Shown: one piece after another, positions 31,001 to 38,808 of the stretch
Position numbering within the stretch: position 1 is the first letter of the stretch
Layout of the letters: each line of letters starts with the position of its first letter
From: Ruegeria haliotis
GTDB taxonomy: Bacteria; Pseudomonadota; Alphaproteobacteria; Rhodobacterales; Rhodobacteraceae
DNA: 64,000 bases
Direction of reading: 5' to 3'
Assembly: GCF_013377785.1 (NCBI RefSeq)
Contig: NZ_JABXWT010000018.1
Span: forward strand, 1 to 64,000
Notes under the pieces: generated by a model
The model's database searches: none
What the model was told of the DNA's origin: nothing
Seen by the model: only the letters and a program-made list of their open reading frames with translations
Program-made: the position numbers and the translations under genes

Positions 31001-32967
31001 TTGGTCGTCGAAATTGACAGCGCTCCGCTACCGATATTTTGAGCGAGGATGCCAAAGTCGCCGCCTGAAACGTGCCCGGACGTGACGATAGAAAGGTCGG
31101 TGCCAATCGTATTTTGGGCGAAGATGCCATGGCCGGACCCACCGGTGACTTCCGTGGCATCAATCGACAATGCACCGCGATTGTTTACGGCTCCAATCCC
31201 TCGATTGCCTCCGATAACCCGATCAGTCGCAGTTATGGAGAGACCGGTACCGGTATTCAACGCGGAAATGCCATCCCCTGTCGCACCTCCGGTGACACTT
31301 GCCGTCGTGATTGACAGCGCGCCGCTACCGGTATTTTGAGCGAGGATGCCAAAGTCGCCGCCTGAAACGTGCCCGGACGTGACAATTGAAAGGTCGGTGC
31401 CAATCGTATTTCGGGCATAGATGCCATTACCGAGGGTTCCGGAGACATCCGTTGCTGCAATCGTCAGGGCTCCGGTGCCGTCGTTTTGTGCCTGGATCCC
31501 GTGCGCAGCACCGCTGATCGTGCCAGTGGATGTGACCGACAGGTTCGTGCCATAGTTCGCCAGATTCAGCCCGTTCACGCCGGTTGAGGTCACATCCGCG
31601 ACCGACACAGTAAAATCACCGCCAGCATTTCTTGCGGAAATCCCATGCAAGTGGCCTGTCACCAACCCGCTTGTCGTGATCGAAAGATCGGTGCCTCTGT
31701 TGCCGGCGAGAATACCCGAATTGTTGGTGCTTCCGGTGACGTTGGCCGCAGAGATCACCAGCGCTCCTCCGCCATCATTGTTGGCAATAATGCCGCTCCC
31801 ATCAGTTGTACTGATCGCGTCTCCGACGTCGATAGTCATACCTTCAGTTCCGCGACTGGTTGCGAATATCGCATTAGTTGCACCCGTCACGGTACCCGAT
31901 GCCGTAATCGACAAGCTGGTGCCAGAACCCTGGTTTGACGCGCTTATCCCAAAGCTGTTGGCACCTGTGACGTCCGCAGCTGTGATCGTCAGGGCTCCCG
32001 TGCCGCTGTTGTTGGCGTTGATACCAATGGAGTCGCCCTGAACCAGTCCAGTCGCAATGATGGTCAGATCGGAACCTCTGTTTTGCGCGGAAATTCCTTC
32101 CGCGCCCTGACCAACCACCTCTTCAGCAGCAATCGTCAATGCTCCGCTGCCATTGTTTGTGGCTGCTATACCCCGATCGCCACCGATGACCCGGTCAGTT
32201 GCAGTGATGGAAAGATCGCTACCGGAATTCGTCGCTGAAATGCCGTCGCCTGTTGCACCGGAGACACCTGCCGCCGAGATTGTCGTCGCACCGCTACCGG
32301 TGTTTAGCGCAAATATGCCAGACCGGCCCCCTGAAACGATCCCGGAGGTTGTGAGTGAAAGGTCCGTGCCACGGTCATTCCTGGCATAAATCCCATCATC
32401 CGCCGCCCCGCTGACATTCGCCGCAGTAATCGAAAGGCTTCCTGGCGACAGCACACCGTAATTTCGAGCGTAGATACCATTGCGCGCTCCGCTGAGCGTG
32501 CCGGTCGTGGTCACCGCCAAATCACCGCCGCCATAAACGACTGTCCGAAGCGCGTCATTGGACCTCGAAATGATTGTTGACTCATTGTTGTCGGTAAAGG
32601 TCACGCCCGTATTACTGAACAGGTCAATGGCGTTTGCAGAATTGAAAGGCTCAATGCCAAAGCCAGAAAGCGTTTCTACAGATATGGGCGCACCGTTGAT
32701 GATCGTCACACTGATGTCGTTGATCGGATCAGCCGGCCCGGAACACAAATAGATGCCGGGGACCTCTAGACCACAGCTACCCGCAAACGCAGAGTCTGCA
32801 GTCAGTAATGTGGTCGCGCCAAGTGCCGCAGCAGAAACGCCCGAAAGTATGCGCCCTAATGCCGGAGCGTAACTTGCCACTTGTCCCTTATACTTTGTCA
32901 TCCGACCGCCACGTAGAAGGATCGCTGGATAGTGTGGCAGGTTCGTGCTTGGATTTGTCTTACTCAT
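28006..32967 (-). CDS. giant repeat-rich autotransporter (type Va secretion)
   Basis: A 1653-residue protein. Residues 1-62 form an extended signal region with a hydrophobic core ending LLTADSAFA. Residues about 100-1130 are a beta-helix passenger made of roughly twenty-residue rungs of the pattern GI-A-N-G--LSITA-G-V-G. Residues about 1390-1653 match the C-terminal autotransporter barrel, with WLNAEGGRDRY, GGLRVGASLPF, many alternating strands and a final aromatic residue (FEFRF). Start could also be ATG at residue 23 (32901). The passenger shows a 99-residue tandem duplication and a larger ~425-residue one. Likely a surface adhesin or aggregation factor. It follows a TIGR03032-type gene by 37 bp on the same strand. 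Confidence 0.88.
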   Translation of the reverse strand: MSKTNPSTNLPHYPAILLRGGRMTKYKGQVASYAPALGRILSGVSAAALGATTLLTADSAFAGSCGLEVPGIYLCSGPADPINDISVTIINGAPISVETLSGFGIEPFNSANAIDLFSNTGVTFTDNNESTIISRSNDALRTVVYGGGDLAVTTTGTLSGARNGIYARNYGVLSPGSLSITAANVSGAADDGIYARNDRGTDLSLTTSGIVSGGRSGIFALNTGSGATTISAAGVSGATGDGISATNSGSDLSITATDRVIGGDRGIAATNNGSGALTIAAEEVVGQGAEGISAQNRGSDLTIIATGLVQGDSIGINANNSGTGALTITAADVTGANSFGISASNQGSGTSLSITASGTVTGATNAIFATSRGTEGMTIDVGDAISTTDGSGIIANNDGGGALVISAANVTGSTNNSGILAGNRGTDLSITTSGLVTGHLHGISARNAGGDFTVSVADVTSTGVNGLNLANYGTNLSVTSTGTISGAAHGIQAQNDGTGALTIAATDVSGTLGNGIYARNTIGTDLSIVTSGHVSGGDFGILAQNTGSGALSITTASVTGGATGDGISALNTGTGLSITATDRVIGGNRGIGAVNNRGALSIDATEVTGGSGHGIFAQNTIGTDLSIVTSGHVSGGDFGILAQNIGSGALSISTTNVTGGATGDGISALNTGTDLSITATDRVIGGNRGIGAVNNGSGALTIAVEEVVGQGAEGISAQNSGSDLTITASGPVLGHSTGIDAYNDGTGALTITTAEVTGTNSSGIRAENHGSGTSLSVTASGTVTGARDAIYASSRGTTGGVAIDVGDAISTDDGYGINARNYGRGSLVISAANVTGTANNSGIFAGNEGTDLSITTTGLVTSNYNGISARNTGTGAMTVSVADVTSTSLNGVNLANYGTNLSVTSTGTIYADAKGINALNEGTGALAVSVNNVTGATEEGMLLYNGSSGTDLSITASGTVTGTTALVAVNRGSGALTISTSDVTGTTGNGVIALNENGTDLSVTSTGMISGVSNGIYAQNFGSGLTSITVSGAVSGGTGAGILTRTTAGSSVITLESGAAVSSLSGEAIVDGDGGNSHVILRSGSAIAGEVLLSDGTDALTIEGGADISAATLFDGGIGTQDTLTFSAFNGNIDGALFTNWENLTADNGSVLTLDSSASSIISLAANNGSTIAAGEADQSLNSNLRTDVTSRFQAGFGGSGAVSVVGEVNNDGLITLADGRGGDRLTIGGDLTGSGTVALDVDFDAGTHDQLLVTGDSAGAQQGLQVQKSGTLANLQTYALATVSDTSSANDFRLVNGDFVTKGGEGAIVGGAYTFLLDYDPATGEFILTPFTANGGVNLNPNRAFLAAGIQQFSDQIALDGALRRLTGRTGAEDANSVSRSLIELSSTDQPLVWLNAEGGRDRYTSGDRTNETTSGGLRVGASLPFAEIGNGSLIGGLEFGATTLSTDSETSLADGKIDTDAYDVTLSALWLADSQLYLDGQLRYAFFDSTTRLAGGQEVDTDGDGYAASIEVGKVFALNNGLNLIPQAQLLYSSVDADDLNDVSSGAAGTVSDGDTLSARIGLRAEREFGTSVLFGQFDYYYAFDDETSVSFGNDTVLTERGRNNLALTLGGHVDITATTTLFGEVSAQSGFDSSSDDYGVAGQLGFEFRF
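30020..31620 (-). repeat. nested segmental duplications inside the autotransporter gene
   Basis: Two repeat periods are visible in the DNA. GAGCGAGGATGCCAAAGTCG occurs at 31041 and 31338, an offset of 297 bp (99 codons), with near-identical flanks. A second, more diverged offset of 1275 bp (425 codons) links TGCCATAGTTAGCCAGATTC-type sequence near 30272 with its counterpart near 31547. Both offsets preserve the frame, so they add whole beta-helix rungs. Confidence 0.7.
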
Positions 32968-33004
32968 TATGTCCGTACCAATTTTGATTTTATTGTTGAG
33001 TTTT

Positions 33005-34126
33005 CTATGTTTGCTTCGACAGGGTGATCAGCGTTGCGGCCTCAGAGGTGCCGGGCGCAACGGCCATAGGGCAGAGATGGCCTGGCAGAAGCTCAAGGTC
33101 GTAGAGCTCAGCCACCGCGCCATCTATCCGTAGCCAGTCCACACATGTCCTGGTCTCAAGATCTATTATCTGGATTCCGCACCATGGCGTGCTGTCGGCT
33201 TCGGTCAGACGGGCCTCAAGCTCCAGCCCCTCGAACCGCTTGTAACGGGGCTTGGACAAGCCGACGAAGGCGTGACGACCATGCACGGCCAGACCACGGG
33301 CAAAACCGGGACAAAAAACATGCGGCTCAAAACGGCCCTTGCCGTTCCAGTCGAACTCCACTGTTCCCAACTCGCCACGCCCGGAATTCAGCAGCCACAA
33401 CCGTCCGTCATACCATCGCGGCGAATGCGGCATCGACAAGTTGTCGCAAATGATATCCCCCGTCTCGACGTCAATAACGATGCCCCCATCCGCACGTCGG
33501 TCGCGCCAGCCGTCGATAGTGTCCGACCGGCTGACAGCTGTGACGTATCGGGGGTGGCCGTCCTTCATCGCCAGCCCGTTCAGGTGGCAGCGGTCCTCAT
33601 CCACTAGCGATGAAATAAACGGGGGCCGCCAGACTTCACGAAAGCTGTGGCGCGAGTCCGGCGTTGCGAGGCAATTGTATCGCGTGTTGACGAAGATCGC
33701 ACTGCCCGAGGCGTCAATGCCTAGGTCGTGCAAATCAAGCTGCCCGGTAAACTCGCTCTGACGCGGCATGAAGGCGGCGTCGAACAGATCATTCACGCGC
33801 TCTTGCGGGTCCAGCACGTTCTGCAAGTGCAGAATCTGATCGTCTGCTGCCAGCGACAACCCATGCACTCCATGACGGTGAATGCCCATTGGTCGGGGGA
33901 AAGCCATCTGATGGATGTTGATCCCACCACCCGGCTTGACCCCCACCATGTAAAGGAACCCTGACTGGTAGGAGGTAAAGGCGATGGACAGCCCAAGCCC
34001 TCCAAGCCGGTCGGCCAGACCCGCTGAGACCGAATAGTCAACTTTGGGTGTCGTCGGAGAAGTATCCGCTGTGTTATTTTCAGCGGCTGCGCCAGACTGA
34101 AATTGTTCGCAGAGAACATCGCTCAT
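33005..34126 (-). CDS. TIGR03032/DUF4915-family protein
   Basis: A 373-residue protein predicted soluble, with beta-propeller-like repeats. Landmarks of the family: GLSIAFTSYQSGFLYMVG near residue 45, HRHGVHGLSLA near 82, HDLGIDASGSAIFVNTRYNCLA near 125, HLNGLAMKDGHPRYVTAVSRSD near 180, MPHSPRWYDGRLWLLNSGRGE near 228 and FARGLAVHGRHAFVGLSKPR near 270. ATG 34126 has GGAGG seven bases upstream; the frame to 34150 lacks a site. Family function is unknown. Only 37 bp separate it from the autotransporter gene, so the two are probably one operon. Confidence 0.85.
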   Translation of the reverse strand: MSDVLCEQFQSGAAAENNTADTSPTTPKVDYSVSAGLADRLGGLGLSIAFTSYQSGFLYMVGVKPGGGINIHQMAFPRPMGIHRHGVHGLSLAADDQILHLQNVLDPQERVNDLFDAAFMPRQSEFTGQLDLHDLGIDASGSAIFVNTRYNCLATPDSRHSFREVWRPPFISSLVDEDRCHLNGLAMKDGHPRYVTAVSRSDTIDGWRDRRADGGIVIDVETGDIICDNLSMPHSPRWYDGRLWLLNSGRGELGTVEFDWNGKGRFEPHVFCPGFARGLAVHGRHAFVGLSKPRYKRFEGLELEARLTEADSTPWCGIQIIDLETRTCVDWLRIDGAVAELYDLELLPGHLCPMAVAPGTSEAATLITLSKQT

Positions 34127-34692
34127 CGCGCGTCCTCCGGCAGAAACCAAGCCGCAACGGCAAGGTTGTGTGAACCAGTGTTGCCGCCTCTTATGCGGCC
34201 GAAAGATGACCTGCTGCGTCGCATCTCAAACCCCTGAGTACCGGATCAGCATCCGAACCAGTAAATCCATTGCCGTAGAACGGATTGGGTTTCGAGCAGG
34301 CATTCGCGGAGTTGGACGCAGCGGTACCATTTATGAACGGAATGAACTTCGGCCTTGCGTAGGATACCAGATACAGGCGAATGCACTTTGTGAGGGCAGG
34401 AAATTTTAGCACCCATCGAAACCGTGAATACGTAGAATTCAAACTAAAGGTTCGACGAGAAATCCATCTCGCAGGAAGGCAGTTGTCCTCATTCAGTGGC
34501 AATGTGGCTCAATTATTTTGAGGCCCTCGACCGCCGGTCTGGAGACGCAACTGACGCAGACGAAAGACTAGACTTGGAGCGGGCCCCGAGCCGTAAAAAA
34601 GCAGTGCTTTGAGTTGGCAGGAACTGTTGAGAGTTTCATAGCTCACAACTTTTACCTTCCTGTAGGTCCGGTGAAAATCCAGTTTCCCGGCT
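34127..34692. other. intergenic region between the AraC and TIGR03032 genes
   Basis: About 565 bp. Minus-strand and plus-strand frames of 80-103 codons exist but lack ribosome sites and recognisable domains. It must hold the promoter of the TIGR03032-autotransporter operon; no clear operator or tRNA was seen. Confidence 0.4.
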
Positions 34693-35748
34693 TTAGCCTA
34701 ATGCCGCCGCCTGTAGCGACGCCCTAAGCCTCTCCCAGTCCCTTTCGGTCGGTGGGGTCGTCCCTTGAAGCTCAGACTTTCTTTCCCGCAACCCTTCGCG
34801 ATAGTCTGTCGGGGAAACGCCGTAGTGTTCCATGAACGCTCGGGAAAATGCAGGGCGAGTAGAGAAACCTGTTTTGTAGGCAACGTCACCAATATTGCAG
34901 TTGGCATCGGCCCTTAACAGGCTCGCGGCTTTTTCCAATCGTATCAATCGAATAAGGCGCTGGGGCGCGTCCATTTGCTGGCAAATCTGGTACAATTTAG
35001 AACGTGATATTCCGATTGCCTTGGCAATCATTTCCGGTGTCAGGTCACGACGATAGAAGTTCCGATGGATGAAATCTACTATGGTGCAAAGGACGGTTTC
35101 ATCCCGGATTTCGCGCGTTTCGAGTTCCTGTATCCACTGGTGTCGGAACGCATCAACGGTGAGGCGATAGAGCGTATCAGAAAGCGTTTCGATTTCGCGA
35201 TCATCCGCGTGCTTCAACTCCCTGAACACGCCAGTAATTGCAGTTTTGAGTATTCTGGTGACCGGGCTGTCACTCAAGACCATGTTGTGTAGCTGCGAGA
35301 TTCCGGGAACCTCTTCCGAAACCTTCTTCCGGTTCAGATTCAACGTGTAAACCGTCACCCCTTTGTGCTGGTAGAAAAACGTTCGCTCGGTGTCGAGCGA
35401 ACGTAGATCCCCTGTCCTGGTAAGCGCCAAACCTTCGGAAAGCGGCGTCGACAGATCTTCCCCCTTGATCCGATAATGCACACCAAATGCGTTCATTTCC
35501 GTGCGTACCATCCCACGCTCCGATCTGTGGAAGAAGCACGGCGTATTGCATTGGTATCTGTAAATCCAGAATTTCGGAGTTCTGTTATATTCGGCAATGA
35601 GGCTAAATGGGTTATCAGCAGGTCCAGGGCGGTCGACTTCAAGCCCTGCCGAGTCGAACAGTTGCTCGCGGAAAAACGCGTACTGCTGCTTTTCGGGCAG
35701 CAAGTTGGTGTCGAATTTGAGGGAGGTTAACGTGCTTTGCTCTACCAT
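34693..35748 (-). CDS. AraC-family transcriptional regulator
   Basis: A 351-residue regulator. The C-terminal AraC domain covers about 215-320: VDFIHRNFYRRDLTPEMIAKAIGISRSKLYQIC (first helix-turn-helix) and IGDVAYKTGFSTRPAFSRAFMEHYGVSPTDYREGLR (second, with the family signature). The N-terminal half (FYQHKGVTVYTLNL near 120) is a variable sensor similar to AraC-binding-like domains. AAGGTTA precedes ATG 35748. It lies upstream of, and reads the same way as, the TIGR03032-autotransporter operon and may control it. Confidence 0.87.
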   Translation of the reverse strand: MVEQSTLTSLKFDTNLLPEKQQYAFFREQLFDSAGLEVDRPGPADNPFSLIAEYNRTPKFWIYRYQCNTPCFFHRSERGMVRTEMNAFGVHYRIKGEDLSTPLSEGLALTRTGDLRSLDTERTFFYQHKGVTVYTLNLNRKKVSEEVPGISQLHNMVLSDSPVTRILKTAITGVFRELKHADDREIETLSDTLYRLTVDAFRHQWIQELETREIRDETVLCTIVDFIHRNFYRRDLTPEMIAKAIGISRSKLYQICQQMDAPQRLIRLIRLEKAASLLRADANCNIGDVAYKTGFSTRPAFSRAFMEHYGVSPTDYREGLRERKSELQGTTPPTERDWERLRASLQAAALG

Positions 35749-36461
35749 CAGTAACCTTAGGCGACAGTACCTTCATCACTTTGAGTTCGGAATATACTCA
35801 ATTCTTCAAGACGGGCACAATAGTGCAGCGAGGGAGCAAAGAGTATGTCCAATTCACAGGTTGGGCTCTCCACTGCCATCGATGTACGCCCTGTATGCAA
35901 ACCTGTGAAGTGAGATCGCCCCTTGAGTAAGGCCATCGTCGTCTCAGTTGCACACGCTACGGTGCAACTGAGACGAAGCAGACTTTGGACCGGGTACTTC
36001 ATTCAACCTAGCCGCCAACTCGAAGGTGTTTGGCTTTAAATGTGTAGACACCCCGCTGGCCTCAATGTGCCATAGTGGGCAGGTTATCGTGCATGCCTTC
36101 GTTCGGTATGCCCCCATCATGGTTTGAGCAGAAGGTTAGGGGCTTCTTGGGACAAAGCGAAAAAACAGATGAAGTCTTTTGAAGGATAGGCATCCGTTTG
36201 ATGCTTGTTGCGCGAGAATTGCGATGTGCGACAAGACAGATCGCTAGATCTTTACGCTCAAGAATGATTGCGGATATGCGGTAAGAGCCCTGAGCTGCCC
36301 TTGATCGCACGACTGATTTTGCCAGCGCAGCACGTCGAGAACAGCAAATTCCGGACATTCTAGATCATGCCTCAGATGACTGTTGCGCGGACAAATCTGC
36401 CATTCGGCCTCGCGGTCCGAACAGCAGGTTTTTTCCAAGCAAGTTTGATTAGCTCATAGCG
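35749..36461. other. intergenic region with a dispersed repeat
   Basis: About 710 bp. No convincing gene: several broken frames are present on the minus strand between 36060 and 36440, without start sites. A 20-bp repeat shared exactly with another gap is at 35851-35870. A dyad-like ACGGTGCAACTGAGACGA segment precedes the AraC gene. Confidence 0.4.
35851..35870. repeat. 20-bp exact dispersed repeat, copy 1
   Basis: AATTCACAGGTTGGGCTCTC is identical here and at 45876-45895. Both copies are preceded by GCAGCGA within about 30 bp. Both lie in gene-free regions. Confidence 0.6.
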
Positions 36462-37064
36462 TTATGCATAGTCAGGCGCGTCCAACGTTTCGCCGTTCAT
36501 GTTCCCTTCGATGGCAGCGACGTAGGCCTTTGCAGTGTCTGCCGCCGATAAGCCCGTGCTTGAATCCATGCCCATCATCTCCATCGTTTCCTTGACGAAG
36601 ACCGGGCTGACGGTGTTTACCCGTAGGTCGCGATCAAGTTCGAGTGCCGCTGCCTTGGCAAAGGATTCCAGCGCCCCATTGGCGATGCTGATCACCACCG
36701 AGCCCTGCATCGGTTCTCGTGACAGTATGCCGGCAGTGAGCGTGAACGATCCAGCATCGCTGATATGTCTCTGTCCAACGCGGACAAGGTTGATCTGGCC
36801 CATCAGCTTGTTGCCAAGCGCAAGATCGTAAGCCGTGTCGTCCAGCTCGTTGAAGGGCGCAAAACCGGCAAGCCCGGCGGTGCTGATCACGGCGTCCACG
36901 GTGCCGATGGCCTGGAACATCGCCTCGATGGAGGCTTTGGAACCAAGATCGACCTTCACGTCACCGTCGCTGTATCCGGCGCTGATGATTTCATGGTTGG
37001 CCGAGAGGACATTTGCGACTGCGCCGCCGATGAGGCCGGTTGCGCCTACGATAAGGATTTTCAT
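36462..37064 (-). CDS. short-chain dehydrogenase/reductase
   Basis: A 200-residue SDR-type protein. The nucleotide-binding motif is VGATGLIGGAVANVL at the N-terminus (GATGLIG, atypical-short SDR style), DVKVDLGSKASIEAMF and VDAVISTAGLAGFAP follow, with active-site region SFTLTAGILSREPMQGSVVISIANGALESFAKAAALEL. The usual Tyr-x-x-x-Lys is not evident: the place of YxxxK is taken by NGALESFAK, as in SDR proteins that lost or changed the tyrosine. GGAGA precedes the ATG. It is 70 bp downstream of an ABC binding protein on the same strand. Confidence 0.85.
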   Translation of the reverse strand: MKILIVGATGLIGGAVANVLSANHEIISAGYSDGDVKVDLGSKASIEAMFQAIGTVDAVISTAGLAGFAPFNELDDTAYDLALGNKLMGQINLVRVGQRHISDAGSFTLTAGILSREPMQGSVVISIANGALESFAKAAALELDRDLRVNTVSPVFVKETMEMMGMDSSTGLSAADTAKAYVAAIEGNMNGETLDAPDYA

Positions 37065-37088
37065 GGGTATTCTCCGATAGTGAAGGGC

Positions 37089-37120
37089 TTCGCGTTGCTG
37101 CGTTTTGGTCGCAACGCGAA
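37089..37120 (-). promoter_or_regulatory. intercistronic hairpin after the binding-protein gene
   Basis: TTCGCGTTGC (37089-37098) and GCAACGCGAA (37111-37120) form a perfect 10-bp stem with a 12-base loop between the ABC binding-protein stop and the SDR start. No T-run follows, which favours an mRNA-stabilising or attenuating hairpin. Confidence 0.6.
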
Positions 37121-37133
37121 ACCGTGAGCAGGG

Positions 37134-38213
37134 TTAAGGTTTGACGCTGTAGTCCAGTTCCAGAGGGGCTGGTCCTTCAGCCGGACCGACGAGCTGTTCG
37201 ATTTGTAGGCGGAAACGCTCGACCTGATCGCGCTTCAGCATGAACCGGTGGAAGTCTGCGGGAGAGGTGTTGTAGTGCAGGTGAGATTTGTAGCCATCGG
37301 GCGATTCAACATCCATGCGCACCGGGAATTGCAGCCACTCGCCCTGGAATTCCTCAGAGAGCATCCAGTTCAGGTAGAGCTTGGCCGCCGCCTTGTTCTT
37401 GGCATCGGTCGGGATGGCCGCAGTCTGGAACCAGGTCAGGAAATAGTCTTCTTCCGGCAGCACGAGGCGGGTGTCGCTGCCTTCAAATGGCACGAATGCC
37501 CAGGATGTTGTGAAGCTCGCACCGTACCAGCCATTGTCAATCGCAACATATGGCATTGACGTACCGCGCACCCAGGTCGGCTCTGTCGCGACGAGTTTTT
37601 CCAGATAGTCCCAGCCGTATTTCTCTTTCAGATTCCAGAACTGGTACAGAACCGCATCATCGGTATGCGGGTAGGTCAGGATGACTTTACCTTTCAGCGC
37701 GGGATCCAGATAATCCAGCGCATCGCGTGGAGCGTCATCTTCATTGATCAGGCCGGAATTGAATACATTGGTGAAGGCCACGCCGAACAGGCCGATCCAA
37801 CGCCCGTGCGGATCTTTATAATCCGGGTAGACCTTCTCCCAGTTCTTCGGCTTGTATCTTTCCAGCAACCCGTGCTCAGCATAGTAGTCGTAGTCATGCA
37901 GTGTTTGCAGTTGGATGATGTCCGGCACTTCCGACTTGTCCGCATCATTGCGGGCGTTGTCGTAACGCGATGCATGATAGAAGCTCAGATCAACGCTGTG
38001 TGTGACTTTGATTTTTGGAAAACGTTCTTTGAACATATTCAGATAGTAATCAGCCTGATCGTCCTTATCGCCACCCGCCCGGATGACAAGTTCACCGCCT
38101 TGGGCAACGGCGTTGGCATATAGCTCGTCAAGCGACTTGGTTTCGATTTCTGTTGCAAGCGCAGAACTTGCGAAAAGCAATCCTGCAACAGCACTCATGA
38201 GCACGTGTTTCAT
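37134..38213 (-). CDS. ABC transporter extracellular solute-binding protein (orphan)
   Basis: A 359-residue periplasmic protein with signal peptide MKHVLMSAVAGLLFASSALA. The mature part resembles class 1/type 2 binding proteins of the iron/spermidine (AfuA/PotD-like) group: ELVIRAGGDKDDQADYYLNMFKERFPKIKV near residue 40, DIIQLQTLHDYDYYAEHGLLERY near 100, FGVAFTNVFNSGLI near 143, and NKAAAKLYLNWMLSEEFQ near 290. AGGAGC precedes ATG 38213; the frame to 38324 is upstream sequence. No permease or ATPase gene is nearby, so it is an orphan or works with a distant transporter. Confidence 0.85.
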   Translation of the reverse strand: MKHVLMSAVAGLLFASSALATEIETKSLDELYANAVAQGGELVIRAGGDKDDQADYYLNMFKERFPKIKVTHSVDLSFYHASRYDNARNDADKSEVPDIIQLQTLHDYDYYAEHGLLERYKPKNWEKVYPDYKDPHGRWIGLFGVAFTNVFNSGLINEDDAPRDALDYLDPALKGKVILTYPHTDDAVLYQFWNLKEKYGWDYLEKLVATEPTWVRGTSMPYVAIDNGWYGASFTTSWAFVPFEGSDTRLVLPEEDYFLTWFQTAAIPTDAKNKAAAKLYLNWMLSEEFQGEWLQFPVRMDVESPDGYKSHLHYNTSPADFHRFMLKRDQVERFRLQIEQLVGPAEGPAPLELDYSVKP

Positions 38214-38241
38214 TGGAGGCTCCTTTCTATGGGTTGGGGGG

Positions 38242-38724
38242 CTACGCTGCGATTTCTTTGCCGGTGGCGTATTCGTAGGACCGGCCAAGGATGGATTTGA
38301 TGATGGCCAATTCGGCCTCGTCACGTGGCGAATAGACCATGACCAACCCGACAGGGCGGCGGCCCAGATCGACTAGGGTGTGATGTTCACCCCAACCTTT
38401 CTTGACCACTTCCAATGCGTCAGCTCTGGGCAGTTGCACATGCATGCTGCCATTGTCGGGTTTGGGATGGATGTGGGCGAACTCGCGCCCGATCATGAAG
38501 GCATCATGATTGCAGGCGGCACCGTCGTGCATGACCATCGCGCGAGCGCCGGGAACCGACACAAGGCTGTGGGCTTCATCAACGCCGGGAAGGGAAAACG
38601 CCCAGTCGCGCATCTGGTCAACGATGCCGTCAGATCCGTGTTGAGTGACTTGAGCGTGCGGCAGGCCATGTGTGGTTTCCGGCTTGGGACCAACACGCTC
38701 AGGCAGGTTCAGGGAAGTATTCAT
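38242..38724 (-). CDS. luciferase-domain (DUF5519-like) protein
   Basis: A 160-residue soluble protein. The conserved-looking core is FAHIHPKPDNGSMHVQLPRADALEVVKKGWGEHHTLVD followed by MVYSPRDEAELAIIKSILGRSYEYATG, the hallmark of the family named after a luciferase-associated domain (DUF5519). The histidines and the GWGEHH segment suggest a small-molecule or metal site. GGAGA precedes the ATG. It is first gene of a probable operon with the binding protein and SDR, and is divergent from a LysR gene. Function unknown. Confidence 0.8.
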   Translation of the reverse strand: MNTSLNLPERVGPKPETTHGLPHAQVTQHGSDGIVDQMRDWAFSLPGVDEAHSLVSVPGARAMVMHDGAACNHDAFMIGREFAHIHPKPDNGSMHVQLPRADALEVVKKGWGEHHTLVDLGRRPVGLVMVYSPRDEAELAIIKSILGRSYEYATGKEIAA

Positions 38725-38736
38725 CTCGTGTCTCCA

Positions 38737-38795
38737 TTGTTCGCTTGAACAACAGATAGCTTGTTACAATGCGCAAATTAATTCACAGTTCAAGC
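38737..38795. promoter_or_regulatory. LysR-type dyads in the divergent promoter
   Basis: TTGTTC-GCTT-GAACAA (38737-38752) is a perfect 6-bp-arm palindrome. In addition GCTTGAAC (38743-38750) recurs as its complement GTTCAAGC at 38788-38795, 13 bp before the LysR start. Together they fit a LysR recognition site plus activation site. Confidence 0.55.
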
Positions 38796-38808
38796 AAGGA
38801 GAGCTTGC

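Noticed and set aside
30020-31620. Regular repeats that could resemble a CRISPR array
   Set aside because: Spacing is codon-based and the repeats encode beta-helix rungs in a long open frame; there are no conserved short palindromic repeats or cas genes.
28795-32389. Series of plus-strand frames of 80-290 codons opposite the autotransporter
   Set aside because: They repeat the passenger repeat in antisense (for example recurrent PVTSVA and IPRLPP strings) and lack start signals; they are shadows.
34191-34502. 103-codon minus-strand frame between the AraC and TIGR03032 genes
   Set aside because: No ribosome site or domain, and an equally long frame exists on the other strand; treated as intergenic.
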